DNA of 15,513 nt from Burkholderiales bacterium (GCA_016791285.1 JAEUMX010000462.1:1-15513); one strand, 5' to 3'; shown: positions 6,875 to 14,811, numbered from the stretch's first letter. Numbers and translations are program-made. Notes: generated from the sequence alone by a model not told the origin.

Positions 6875-9800
6875 ACCTGCCCGAGCTCTCGATCAGGCGC
6901 CACGTGCTGGCGTTCATGCTAAGCGGCGTGCTCGTGCTGTTCGGCATCATCAGTTACACGCGCATCGGCATGGACCGGTACCCGTACATCGAATTCCCGG
7001 TCATCTCGATCACCACCACTCAGAAGGGTGCCAACCCGGACATCGTCGATGCCAGCATCACCAACATCATCGAGACGTCCGTCAACAGCGTGCCGGGCAT
7101 CGAGCACATCCAGTCGACGTCCTCGCCCGGCGTGTCGAGCATCAACGTCACGTTCGACCTCGACAAGGACATCGACATTGCGTTCAACGAGGTCCAGGCG
7201 AAGGTCAACCAGGTGCTGCGGCGCCTGCCGCAGGAAGCCGACCCACCGGTGGTCGCGAAGGTCGAGACCAACGCGCTGCCCATCATGTGGCTCGCGCTGC
7301 AGGGCGACCGCACCCAGCAGCAGCTGAACCAGTACGCCGTCAACGTGGTGAAGAAGCGCCTGGAGACCATCGACGGCGTCGGCGAGGTGCGGCTCGGCGG
7401 ACGGCGCGACCGCACCATCCGCGTCAACCTGCTGCCCGAAAAGATGACCGCATTCGGCGTCACGACGCAGGACCTGCTCGACGCATTCGGCCGCGAGCAC
7501 ATCCAGCTGCCCGGCGGATTCGTGGTGGGCGAGCGCACGGAGAGCCTGGTCAAGCTCGACCTCGAGTTTCACCGGCCCGAGGAGCTCGAGCAGATGATCG
7601 TCGCGTACCGGGACGGTGCGCCGGTACGGCTCGGTGACGTGGCGCAGATCGAGGACGGTCTCTCGGACTACCGCCAGCTCGCGCGTTTCAACCGCAAGCC
7701 TACCATCGGCATCGGCATCGTGAAGGTGGCGAACACCAATACCGTCGAGATCATAGACGACGTGAAGGCGCGGCTGTCGACGGAGATCGTCCCCCAGCTC
7801 CCGCCCGGCATGATGCTGTCGATCGTGTCGAACGATGCGCTCTTCATCCACGAGATCATCGGCGCGCTGAAGCAGCATCTGGTCGAGGGAACGCTGCTGG
7901 CATCGCTGGTGGTCTGGCTGTTCCTGCGCAGCGTTCGCTCCACCCTCATCATCGCGACGGCGATTCCCGTGTCGCTGCTGGGTTCGATCGCCGTGATGTA
8001 TTTCTCCGGCTACACGTTCAACTCGATCACGATGCTGGCGCTGCTGCTGCTGATCGGCGTGGTGGTGGACGACGCGATCGTCGTGCTCGAGAACATCTTC
8101 CGCCACCGTGAGCAGCTCGATCCCGACCCCGTCAGCGCGGCGATCAACGGTTCGAACGAAGTGGTGTTCGCCGTCATCGCCGCCACGCTGTCGCTGGTCT
8201 GCATCTTCGCGCCGGTGATCTTCCTGGGCGGCATCGTGGGTCAGTTCTTCAAGTCGTTCGCAGTGGTCGTGACCTTCGGTGTGCTCGTGTCCCTGCTGGT
8301 GTCGCTCACGCTGACGCCGATGCTCTGCTCGCGCTATCTCAAGGTGGCGCGGCAGCACGGCACACTCTATTACATGCTGGAGCGGGTTTTCGCCGGTCTC
8401 GATCACGGCTATCGACGTCTGCTCGCCCACGCGCTCGATCACCGCTGGCTGGTGGTGCTGATCACGATACTGGTGGTGCTGTCGACCGGCTGGTTCTTCC
8501 AGCGCCTCGGCAAGGCGCTGACACCCGACCAGGACGAGGGGCGCTTCATCATCAACATGCGCACGCCGCTCGGGGCCAGCATCGACTATACGAACGACCG
8601 CCTGCAGCAGGCCGAGGCGATTCTGCAGGCGCATCCGGAGATCGTCACCGAGTTCGCCGCGATCGGCTTCGGCAATGCCGGACAGGTCAACCAGGGCTTC
8701 GTGGTCGTGCGCATGGCGCCGCGGGAAGCGCGCACCATGAGTCAGCAGGCGTCAATCGCCATGCTGCGCCGCGAATTCGCCGAGATTCCTGGCGCGCTGA
8801 TCTTTGCGGCGCCCTACCCGATCGTCGGCGGGCAGCGCGGCGAGCCGCTGCAATTCGTCCTGGCGGGACAAGTGCTGGACGAAGTCGGCCGGCTCGCGAA
8901 CGAACTGCAGCAGCGCTTCGCGGGAGAACCGGGGCTCGGCCGCATGGACCTCGATCTGCAGCTCGATCTGCCGCAGATCACCCTGCAACCGGACCGGACG
9001 CGCATCGCGGATGCGGGACTCACGACGCAGGAAGTCGCGCTTGCCCTCAACATCCTGACCGGCGGGCTGGACGTGGCCAAGTACAACGACGTGCCGGGCG
9101 ATGGCCAGCGCTACGACATCCGGTTGAAGGGCCGCGACGGGGCGTTTCTGACTCCGGCCGATCTGTCGAAGATCTATCTGCGGAACAGGAAGGGCGATCT
9201 CGTGCGCCTCGACACGGTTACGGCGATGGCGGAAGGCATGGGGCCGGCCGTGATCGGCCGCTTCGACCTGCAGTATGCGGCCACCTTCCGCAGCTCGCCG
9301 ACGATCGCCCTCGGCGAAGCGGTGGAAAAAGTAAAGCAGGCCGCGGCGGAATCGTTACCGCTCGGCTACACCATCCGATTCGTCGGCCAGGCGGAGGAAC
9401 TCGGCAAGACCGTCAAATACATGGCCTTCGCCTTCGGGCTCGCGCTCGTGCTCCTGTACATGGTGCTCGCGAGCCAGTTCAACTCGTTCCTGCAGCCCTT
9501 CATCGTAATGCTCGCCCAGCCGCTCGCAATCACCGGCGGTGTCATGGCGCTCTGGTCGACGGGGCACACCCTCAACATCTATTCGATGATCGGGCTGGTG
9601 CTCCTGATCGGCCTGGTGGCGAAGAATTCGATCCTGCTGGTCGACCTCACCAACCAGCGCCGCGCGCAGGGCATGAGCGCGGACGCTGCGCTGCGCGATG
9701 CCTGCCCGGTCCGGATGCGGCCCGTGCTGATGACTTCGCTCACCATCATCCTCGCCCTGCTGCCGGCAGCACTCGGTCTGGGCGCCGGCGCCGAGACCAA

Positions 9801-9933
9801 CGGGCCGATGGCGGTGGCGGTGATCGGCGGCATGATCTCGTCCACGTTGCTCACGCTCGTGGTCGTGCCGGCGGTCTATTCGCTGGTCGAGTGCCGGCGG
9901 GAGGCGCGGGCGATCCCGGCAACCGTATCGTAG
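6871..9933 (+). CDS. RND efflux pump, inner-membrane permease (HAE1 type)
   Basis: This 1020-residue proton-driven transporter is of normal length for the AcrB/HAE1 family. Its architecture is duplicated: TM1 at about 12-30, a large periplasmic porter domain, TM2-6 from about 335, TM7 near 525-545, a second periplasmic domain, and TM8-12 from about 845. The proton-relay residues are intact: D400 and D401 in GVVVDDAIVVLEN (TM4) and K918 in GLVAKNSILLVD (TM10). The double aspartate fits a hydrophobe/multidrug exporter rather than a heavy-metal (HME) pump. The GTG start overlaps the adaptor stop, with AAGGAG about 11 bases upstream. No outer-membrane factor gene follows, so the complex presumably uses a TolC-like channel encoded elsewhere. 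Export of drugs, lipids or hopanoid-like molecules are all possible. Confidence 0.96.
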   Translation: MNLPELSIRRHVLAFMLSGVLVLFGIISYTRIGMDRYPYIEFPVISITTTQKGANPDIVDASITNIIETSVNSVPGIEHIQSTSSPGVSSINVTFDLDKDIDIAFNEVQAKVNQVLRRLPQEADPPVVAKVETNALPIMWLALQGDRTQQQLNQYAVNVVKKRLETIDGVGEVRLGGRRDRTIRVNLLPEKMTAFGVTTQDLLDAFGREHIQLPGGFVVGERTESLVKLDLEFHRPEELEQMIVAYRDGAPVRLGDVAQIEDGLSDYRQLARFNRKPTIGIGIVKVANTNTVEIIDDVKARLSTEIVPQLPPGMMLSIVSNDALFIHEIIGALKQHLVEGTLLASLVVWLFLRSVRSTLIIATAIPVSLLGSIAVMYFSGYTFNSITMLALLLLIGVVVDDAIVVLENIFRHREQLDPDPVSAAINGSNEVVFAVIAATLSLVCIFAPVIFLGGIVGQFFKSFAVVVTFGVLVSLLVSLTLTPMLCSRYLKVARQHGTLYYMLERVFAGLDHGYRRLLAHALDHRWLVVLITILVVLSTGWFFQRLGKALTPDQDEGRFIINMRTPLGASIDYTNDRLQQAEAILQAHPEIVTEFAAIGFGNAGQVNQGFVVVRMAPREARTMSQQASIAMLRREFAEIPGALIFAAPYPIVGGQRGEPLQFVLAGQVLDEVGRLANELQQRFAGEPGLGRMDLDLQLDLPQITLQPDRTRIADAGLTTQEVALALNILTGGLDVAKYNDVPGDGQRYDIRLKGRDGAFLTPADLSKIYLRNRKGDLVRLDTVTAMAEGMGPAVIGRFDLQYAATFRSSPTIALGEAVEKVKQAAAESLPLGYTIRFVGQAEELGKTVKYMAFAFGLALVLLYMVLASQFNSFLQPFIVMLAQPLAITGGVMALWSTGHTLNIYSMIGLVLLIGLVAKNSILLVDLTNQRRAQGMSADAALRDACPVRMRPVLMTSLTIILALLPAALGLGAGAETNGPMAVAVIGGMISSTLLTLVVVPAVYSLVECRREARAIPATVS

Positions 9934-10014
9934 TCGCCGTTCGACGCGGAACGAATGGCCGAAATTTTGCTCACAGCGAGAGGTACGGGCCAGTTCTCTC
10001 GAGCGGGTGATGCG

Positions 10015-10362
10015 ATGGATTTCGGCGTATTCGTCTGGGAAGGTGTTCGGTTCCTGATTACCGCGGCACTGATCGTCGCCGTCGCCTATCTGCCGATCCT
10101 GCTGATGCTGCGCAAGCACCTCGCGCTGCTCGACGATCCGGCCAATCTCCTCCGTCACGGCGTCATCGTGCGCCGCTGCGACGCGCTCGACAGTGTCGCC
10201 GAAATCATCGGGCGCTATCGGGGCTCCGACATCTACCGCTACGTCACCTTCAAGGGCATGCGCTACGACTTCGAACGCGTAGTCCCTGCACCGCGACTGT
10301 TCCAGGTCGGTCCGAAAGAGCTTTTCGTCGAACCCGGTATCGTCTACGTCGCCCAGGCCTAG
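10015..10362 (+). CDS. Small single-pass membrane protein, unknown function
   Basis: I do not recognise this 115-residue protein. It has a short N-terminus, one hydrophobic helix at about 11-32 (VRFLITAALIVAVAYLPILL) and a positively charged flank RKH, followed by a soluble part of about 80 residues rich in charged and aromatic positions (RYRGSDIYRYVTFKGMRYDFERV). The positive-inside rule suggests a cytoplasmic C-terminal domain. An upstream in-frame ATG at 9955 would add 20 residues, but those codons (att, ttg, aca, aga) are unlike the GC-ending codons around them. ATG 10015 has GGTGA just upstream, so I prefer it. It lies 81 bases after the pump gene and could be co-transcribed with it. Codon choice within the ORF is strongly GC3-biased, supporting real coding. 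Function unknown. Confidence 0.65.
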   Translation: MDFGVFVWEGVRFLITAALIVAVAYLPILLMLRKHLALLDDPANLLRHGVIVRRCDALDSVAEIIGRYRGSDIYRYVTFKGMRYDFERVVPAPRLFQVGPKELFVEPGIVYVAQA

Positions 10363-10375
10363 CAGGGCCTAGCAG
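10356..10375. repeat. Perfect 10-bp tandem duplication across a stop codon
   Basis: GGCCTAGCAG occurs twice back to back. The first copy contains the TAG stop of the small membrane protein, and the second repeats the TAG out of its frame. It lies at the convergence point of the two strands and looks like a small slippage event. Confidence 0.6.
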
Positions 10376-10383
10376 GCGGCAAC

Positions 10384-11229
10384 TCAGCGCTGGCGCTTTC
10401 GCAGCGCGTGACGCAGAAACCTGAGCGACGGGGTGTGTCCGCTTTGCAGGCTGCACAGGTGAAAGCGGGATGGCTGAAATAGCCGGGCCGGCTCGTACAG
10501 CGTAAAGCGCGCGGCGAAGGCGTCGGCCACGAAGAACGCGTTCACACCGGAGACGTTGCAGGTCACGAGTGTATACCCCAGCGGCGCCAAGGCAGACGCG
10601 AACGCCGCCAGGGATGCACCGTGATAATCGTCGCCGCTCCACACGTGGCCGGGATCGTACTCGACCGAAACTTCCAGCGGTGGCGGGAACTTCGCGTTGT
10701 ACTCGACGCAGATGACCCGTGGTCGAAACACCCCCAGCGCCGCCTGCAGCACCGGCAGATCGTTGCCGTCGATATCCAGCGAGAAGAAGTCGATGTCCCG
10801 CGTGCCGAGGCGTTCGAGCCACTGCGCGGCGAGGCTCGGTACGTTTTCCCGCGTCACGAACGCCTGCTCGGCGATGAGGTCGGGCGATGGCCCGACTTCC
10901 GAGTGGACGAACGCGATCCGGTCCCCCCTGCCGTCTACCCAGACCCCGCGCCAGCCTCGGAGCAGCAGCGCATGGGTATTGTTCTCCGTGCCGTTGCCGG
11001 AGCCGATCTCGATGAAGGTCTTGCCGCCGCCGATGCGCTCGAAGATGGCAGCGATGATGCCGTCCTCGTCCGTCTGCGAGTAGACCTTGTAGCCCGCGAG
11101 GAGCAGGTTGTCGGGCATGTCGCGCCGGATCTCGGCACGGACGCGCGCGATTTCCTGGGACAGCGCAGACTGCTGGAGGATGGGATCGGTGACATGCTTC
11201 GGAAAGAGCTTGCGGAAAACCTTGGCCAT
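10384..11229 (-). CDS. FkbM-like SAM-dependent methyltransferase
   Basis: This 281-residue protein resembles FkbM-family methyltransferases. The region starts with YSQTDEDGII (50-59), similar to the YSQxGEDG opening of many family members. SAM-binding motif I is TFIEIGSGNGTENN (71-84), followed by the acidic strand end GVWVDGRGD (95-103). DIDFFSLDIDGND (145-157) and RVICVEYNA (171-179) match the later strands, and GYTLVTCNVSGVNAFFV (218-234) the C-terminal part. Residues 1-45 are charged and helical. FkbM relatives often O-methylate sugars or lipids in surface-polysaccharide pathways; no such genes are next to it, so the substrate is unknown. The ATG lacks a clear Shine-Dalgarno sequence. It is the last minus-strand gene before the convergence, 101 bases after the oxidoreductase gene, and may have its own promoter. 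Confidence 0.8.
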   Translation of the reverse strand: MAKVFRKLFPKHVTDPILQQSALSQEIARVRAEIRRDMPDNLLLAGYKVYSQTDEDGIIAAIFERIGGGKTFIEIGSGNGTENNTHALLLRGWRGVWVDGRGDRIAFVHSEVGPSPDLIAEQAFVTRENVPSLAAQWLERLGTRDIDFFSLDIDGNDLPVLQAALGVFRPRVICVEYNAKFPPPLEVSVEYDPGHVWSGDDYHGASLAAFASALAPLGYTLVTCNVSGVNAFFVADAFAARFTLYEPARLFQPSRFHLCSLQSGHTPSLRFLRHALRKRQR

Positions 11230-11274
11230 GGGCTGCGCGGGTAGGAAGGTGGCAAACGTCGGCGACAGCGCGAC

Positions 11275-11280
11275 ATTCTA
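11275..11280 (-). promoter_or_regulatory. Candidate -10 box (TAGAAT) for the FkbM-like gene
   Basis: TAGAAT on the minus strand, 45 bases before the methyltransferase ATG, matches 5 of 6 consensus positions. The same 8-mer CTAGAATG precedes mgtE. No good -35 hexamer is seen, so support is limited. Confidence 0.3.
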
Positions 11281-11330
11281 GCCCGGATGTTTCCGTCGGT
11301 CGCGCCGAGCGATTCGCACCGCCCGCACGA

Positions 11331-12344
11331 TCAGTGGCGAATGCAGATCTTCCCGAAGTGCTGCCCGCGAGCAAGATGGTCGAGCGCCTCGCGCAATTCC
11401 TCGAATCTGAACACGCGGTCGATCACCGGACGCAGACCGTGCAGCGCGATGGCGCGCGCCATCGCCTCGAAGTCGTCGCGACTGCCGACCGTGATGCCCT
11501 GCAGCCGGACGTGGCGGGTGACGATCGGGCCGAGCCTCGCGTCCAGCGTGCCGCCCGACAGCACGCCGATCATGCTGATCGTCCCGCCGACGCGAACGGC
11601 GCGCAGCGACTGGGAGAGGGTCTGCTGTCCGCCGACCTCGACCACGTGGTCGACGCCGTCGCCCCCCGCGATCTCGCGCGCGCGCCGTCCCCACTCGGCG
11701 GTGGTGCGGTAGTTGATCACCTCGTCGGCGCCCATCGCGCGGGCGCGCTCGAGTTTTTCATCGCTCGAGGACGTGACGATGGTCTGGGCGCCGAGCACCT
11801 TCGCGAACTGCAGAGCAAAGAGCGACACCCCGCCAGTGCCCTGCACGAGGACCTTGTCGCCAGCCTTCACCCGCCCTTCCGTCACCAGCGCACGCCAGGC
11901 CGTCACGGCCGCGCAGGGAAGGCTCGCCGCCTCGACGTCGCTGAGATGGTCCGGCACCCGCGCCACGCACGCTTCCGGAAGCACCATGTACTCGGCCATG
12001 GTGCCGTCGACCTCGCAGCCGAGGCTCGCCGACAGCCGCTCCACCGTGGGATCGCCGCACAACCAGCTCTGATAGGCAATCGGGCACACCCGGTCACCGG
12101 CGGCAACTCGCGTCACACCATCGCCCACCGCGTCGACAACGCCGACACCGTCGCCCAGCAGCACGAGCGGGAGTATCTGCTGTCTCGATCCATATCCGCG
12201 CACGGGCACCAACAGATCGCGGTAGTTGAGCGCCGACGCCCGCATCGCAAGGCGTACTTGCCCCCGGGCGGGCATCGGGTCGGGACGCGTACCCAGACGC
12301 AGGTTGTCCATCGACCACGCCGCCTCGACCTGGAATACGCGCAT
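11331..12344 (-). CDS. Zinc-independent MDR-family NAD(P)-dependent oxidoreductase
   Basis: This 337-residue member of the medium-chain dehydrogenase/reductase superfamily has an N-terminal GroES-like domain (LRLGTRPDP...ASALNYRDLLV) and a Rossmann domain with VLVQGTGGVSLFALQFAKVLGA (165-186) and GADEVINYR. Zinc-type alcohol dehydrogenases carry a catalytic Cys and a GHE histidine; here those positions read ALNYRD and LGDGVG, and the structural-zinc cysteine cluster is absent. It is therefore probably a quinone-oxidoreductase/enoyl-reductase type enzyme that does not use zinc. ATG 12344 is chosen: the protein begins MRVFQVEAAW like relatives and has GGTGAG seven bases upstream, a signal that contains the hydrolase stop codon. 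A GTG at 12356 would add four residues. The substrate is unknown. It is probably co-translated with the lipoprotein hydrolase. Confidence 0.9.
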   Translation of the reverse strand: MRVFQVEAAWSMDNLRLGTRPDPMPARGQVRLAMRASALNYRDLLVPVRGYGSRQQILPLVLLGDGVGVVDAVGDGVTRVAAGDRVCPIAYQSWLCGDPTVERLSASLGCEVDGTMAEYMVLPEACVARVPDHLSDVEAASLPCAAVTAWRALVTEGRVKAGDKVLVQGTGGVSLFALQFAKVLGAQTIVTSSSDEKLERARAMGADEVINYRTTAEWGRRAREIAGGDGVDHVVEVGGQQTLSQSLRAVRVGGTISMIGVLSGGTLDARLGPIVTRHVRLQGITVGSRDDFEAMARAIALHGLRPVIDRVFRFEELREALDHLARGQHFGKICIRH

Positions 12345-12352
12345 ACGGCGAC

Positions 12353-13270
12353 TCACCGCAAGGCCCGGTCGGGCCGCCCCGCGAAGCGCGTCTCACCGAC
12401 CGCGATGAAGCGGGTCACCTCCTCCAGGACCGGGGCGCGGCCCTGGTAGGGTCTCGCCAGCACCCCTACGAGGCTGGCATGGCCGAGCTCGGGATAGCCG
12501 ACCTCCGACACACGTCCGCCGACCGCGCGAATGCGCCGCGCGAGACGCTTGGAGTGCTCCGGCAGCACGGTCGTGTCCTGCTCGCCATACAACACCAGTG
12601 CGCGCGGCGAGTCGGCCTCGACGAAGTTCGACGGCTGGGCGGCCGGCAGATCTGGCGCGGCGCCGAAGACGTTCTCCAGGGTAATGCTGGTGGAGGGCCG
12701 GATGTCGTAGGGTCCGGCCAGACCGATGAAGCCGAGCACATCGGCATGGCGGCCGCCCGCGGCCTCGACGTAATGGGCATCGAACGCGATCATCGCGGCA
12801 TTGTACGCGCCTGCGGAGTGCCCCATCACGAAGATGCGGCGTGGATCGCCACCGAAGCGCGCGATCTCCTGCTGCGTCCAGCTTACGGCCGCGCCGGCGT
12901 CGTCGAGAAACGATGGAAACCGTACCTCCGGGTACAGCCGGTAGTCCGGAATCACGACGACGAAACCCTTCGAGGTCAACGCCTCGGCGACGAACTTGTA
13001 GTCGGCGCGCCGTCCGCGCTGCCACGCGCCGCCATAGAAGAAGACCACCACCGGCACCGGCTCACGCAGATTCCTCGGCGCGTAAACGTCCAGCTTCTGC
13101 CGCGGATGGGTGCCGAAGGCGTGATTGCGGCTGGCGGTAAATCCCTCGTCCGAAATACTGGCGTTGAGCGCCGCCAGCGGCGAGCACCCGGCGATCAGCA
13201 AGGCAATGGCGAAGAGGACGAACCCGCCAACGAGGTATCGGCGCATGGCAAAATCGACGCGAACCGCCAT
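12353..13270 (-). CDS. Lipoprotein alpha/beta-hydrolase (carboxylesterase/HSL-like)
   Basis: This 305-residue secreted esterase-like protein has an N-terminal signal helix ending in lipobox LIAG-C29, so it should be exported and lipid-anchored. The hydrolase fold is complete: the oxyanion-hole segment FFYGGAW (77-83), the PDYRLYPE block (108-115), nucleophile S152 in GHSAGAYN, acid D232 in LYGEQD, and H264 in LGHAS. This pattern fits the BD-FAE/hormone-sensitive-lipase-like branch that cleaves short acyl esters; the actual substrate is unknown. The chosen ATG 13270 has AAGGG four bases upstream, formed partly by the mgtE stop (TGAAGGG). An alternative ATG at 13246 gives a shorter signal peptide but has no Shine-Dalgarno sequence. 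It sits 8 bases after mgtE and just before the MDR gene. The open frame continues upstream through mgtE, but that part is the out-of-frame shadow of mgtE. Confidence 0.9.
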   Translation of the reverse strand: MAVRVDFAMRRYLVGGFVLFAIALLIAGCSPLAALNASISDEGFTASRNHAFGTHPRQKLDVYAPRNLREPVPVVVFFYGGAWQRGRRADYKFVAEALTSKGFVVVIPDYRLYPEVRFPSFLDDAGAAVSWTQQEIARFGGDPRRIFVMGHSAGAYNAAMIAFDAHYVEAAGGRHADVLGFIGLAGPYDIRPSTSITLENVFGAAPDLPAAQPSNFVEADSPRALVLYGEQDTTVLPEHSKRLARRIRAVGGRVSEVGYPELGHASLVGVLARPYQGRAPVLEEVTRFIAVGETRFAGRPDRALR

Positions 13271-13278
13271 CTGACCCT

Positions 13279-14715
13279 TCAGATCAGGAAAAGTGTCGCG
13301 AGCCCGAGGAAGATGAAGAACCCACCGCTGTCCGTGAGCGCCGTAATCATCACGCTCGACCCGACCGCGGGGTCTCGTCCGAGCTTGTACATGACGAAAG
13401 GAATGGTGACACCGGCGAGCGCGGCAAGCATCAGGTTCAGGGTCATCGCGGCCATCATCACCATGCCGAGCGCGAAATTGTTGTAGAGCAGAAACGCGAC
13501 CACGCCGAGGATGGTTCCCCACAGGAGTCCGTTGACGAGCGCGATCAGCAGCTCCTTGCCGAACAGCTTGCGGGCGTTGCCGCCGGTGATCTGCCCCAGG
13601 GCCAGCGCGCGGACGATCATCGTGATGGTCTGATTCCCCGAGTTGCCGCCGATGCCCGCCACGATCGGCATCAGCGCTGCCAGCGCGACGATCTTCTCGA
13701 TGGAGCCTTCGAACGCCCCGATCACACGCGATGCGACGAACGCGGTGACCATGTTGATGGCAAGCCAGGTCCAGCGGTTGCGCAGGCTGTTCCAGACCGG
13801 TGCGAAGATGTCCTCCTCTTCGCGCAGACCCCCCTTTTTCAGCAGCTCGGTGTCGGTGGTGTCGCGGATGTAGTCCATCACCGCCTCCACCGTCAGACGC
13901 CCGATCAGCTTGCCGACGGGATCGACCACCGGCGCCGAGATCAGGTTGTAGCGCTCGAAGGCCTCGGCCGCCTGATGCGCGCCGTCGTCGGGGTGAAACG
14001 TCACGATGTCCCGCTGCACCAGCGCGCTCACCTGTGCTTCGGGCTCGTTCAGCAGCAACTGGTTCAGCATGAGGATGCCGCGCAGCACGTTCTGGCGGTC
14101 GACCACGAAGAGCGTGTCGGTGTGACTCGGCAGCTCGCCGACGCGGCGCAGATACCGCAGCACGACCTCGAGCGTCACGTCCTCGCGGATCGTCAGCATG
14201 CCGAACTCCATCAGCGCGCCGACCGTATCCTCGGGATAGGAAAGCGCGGCGCGCAGCTGCTCGCGCTCCTCCACCGGAAGCAGGTTGAAGACATCGGCGA
14301 TGACCTCGCGCGGGAGGTCCGGCGCGATGTCCGCGATCTCGTCGCTTTCGAGCTGCTCGGCCGCCGCGACGAGCTCGTCGCGGTCCATGTGCGCGATGAG
14401 CGTCTCGCGCACTGGCTCCGACACCTCGAGCAGGATCTCGCCGTCGCGCTCGGCGCGCACCAGATCCCACACCTGCAGACGCTGGGCGAGCGGCAGTGCT
14501 TCGAGGATGTACGCGACATCGGCCGGATGCATCTGGTTGAGCTTGCGTTCGAGCTCGACCATGTGCTGCTTGTGCACGAGCGTCTCGACCAGCTCGTGGC
14601 GAGGCATGGCCTGGCGATGGACGATGTCCTCCACGACCCGCTGCCTGCTCAACAGCGTGACGACCTGCTGCAGCTGCTCCTGTACGTTGCCCGCGCGTTC
14701 CCTTACCTCGGCCAT
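13279..14715 (-). CDS. mgtE: MgtE magnesium channel/transporter
   Basis: This 478-residue inner-membrane Mg2+ channel has the full MgtE architecture. An N-terminal superhelical domain (about 30-160, with HPADVAYILEALP and LPREVIADVFNLLP repeats) is followed by two CBS domains (about 163-225 and 228-285) that sense cytoplasmic Mg2+, a connecting helix, and five membrane segments from about 315. The family signature ALMPIVAGIGGNSGNQ (347-362) is present, and TM5 carries D462 in LTDSGGFFIFLGLATLF, the position of the conserved pore aspartate. The ATG at 14715 follows GAAG; a GTG directly before it is possible and adds one residue. The 96-base gap to mtgA is too short for an M-box-type Mg2+ riboswitch. 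It heads a coupled run with the hydrolase and MDR genes, whose link to magnesium is not obvious. Confidence 0.96.
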   Translation of the reverse strand: MAEVRERAGNVQEQLQQVVTLLSRQRVVEDIVHRQAMPRHELVETLVHKQHMVELERKLNQMHPADVAYILEALPLAQRLQVWDLVRAERDGEILLEVSEPVRETLIAHMDRDELVAAAEQLESDEIADIAPDLPREVIADVFNLLPVEEREQLRAALSYPEDTVGALMEFGMLTIREDVTLEVVLRYLRRVGELPSHTDTLFVVDRQNVLRGILMLNQLLLNEPEAQVSALVQRDIVTFHPDDGAHQAAEAFERYNLISAPVVDPVGKLIGRLTVEAVMDYIRDTTDTELLKKGGLREEEDIFAPVWNSLRNRWTWLAINMVTAFVASRVIGAFEGSIEKIVALAALMPIVAGIGGNSGNQTITMIVRALALGQITGGNARKLFGKELLIALVNGLLWGTILGVVAFLLYNNFALGMVMMAAMTLNLMLAALAGVTIPFVMYKLGRDPAVGSSVMITALTDSGGFFIFLGLATLFLI

Positions 14716-14754
14716 CACTTCGGCTCAGCGTCTCGACCGTTGCGAAAAGCCGTC

Positions 14755-14760
14755 ATTCTA
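14755..14760 (-). promoter_or_regulatory. Candidate -10 box (TAGAAT) for mgtE
   Basis: TAGAAT on the minus strand lies 39 bases before the mgtE ATG, within the 8-mer CTAGAATG also found before the FkbM-like gene. A convincing -35 is not seen. If used, it starts the mgtE-hydrolase-MDR transcript. Confidence 0.35.
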
Positions 14761-14811
14761 GGGAATCTCTCCCGCAGTCGCGCGACGTTTTACCCGCGCG
14801 CGGCGCCGCAT

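Noticed and set aside
6919..8634. Long minus-strand open frame (571 codons) opposite the RND permease
   Set aside because: Its translation is rich in His, Arg, Asp and Gln without motifs, typical of the complement of GC-rich coding DNA. The plus-strand frame is an unmistakable RND pump.
9955..10014. N-terminal extension of the small membrane protein from ATG 9955
   Set aside because: Codons there are AT-ended and unlike the rest of the gene, and the internal ATG at 10015 has a better ribosome-binding context.
10384..10420. Bidirectional terminator at the convergence point
   Set aside because: Short GCGCTG/CAGCGC pairing lies inside the methyltransferase coding end and lacks a T run on either strand.
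10250..11374. Alternative minus-strand frame of 374 codons over the FkbM-like gene
   Set aside because: The 281-residue frame contains recognisable SAM-binding motifs; the longer one is low-complexity Arg/Ala/Pro sequence running past both ends.
13271..14470. Upstream extension of the hydrolase frame over mgtE, giving a 705-residue ORF
   Set aside because: The extension reads as Arg/Ala-rich nonsense in another frame of mgtE. The hydrolase has its own signal peptide and start at 13270.
14716..14811. Magnesium-sensing riboswitch before mgtE
   Set aside because: The gap is under 100 bases, shorter than known M-box leaders, and I see no long paired helices; mgtE is controlled post-translationally through its CBS domains.
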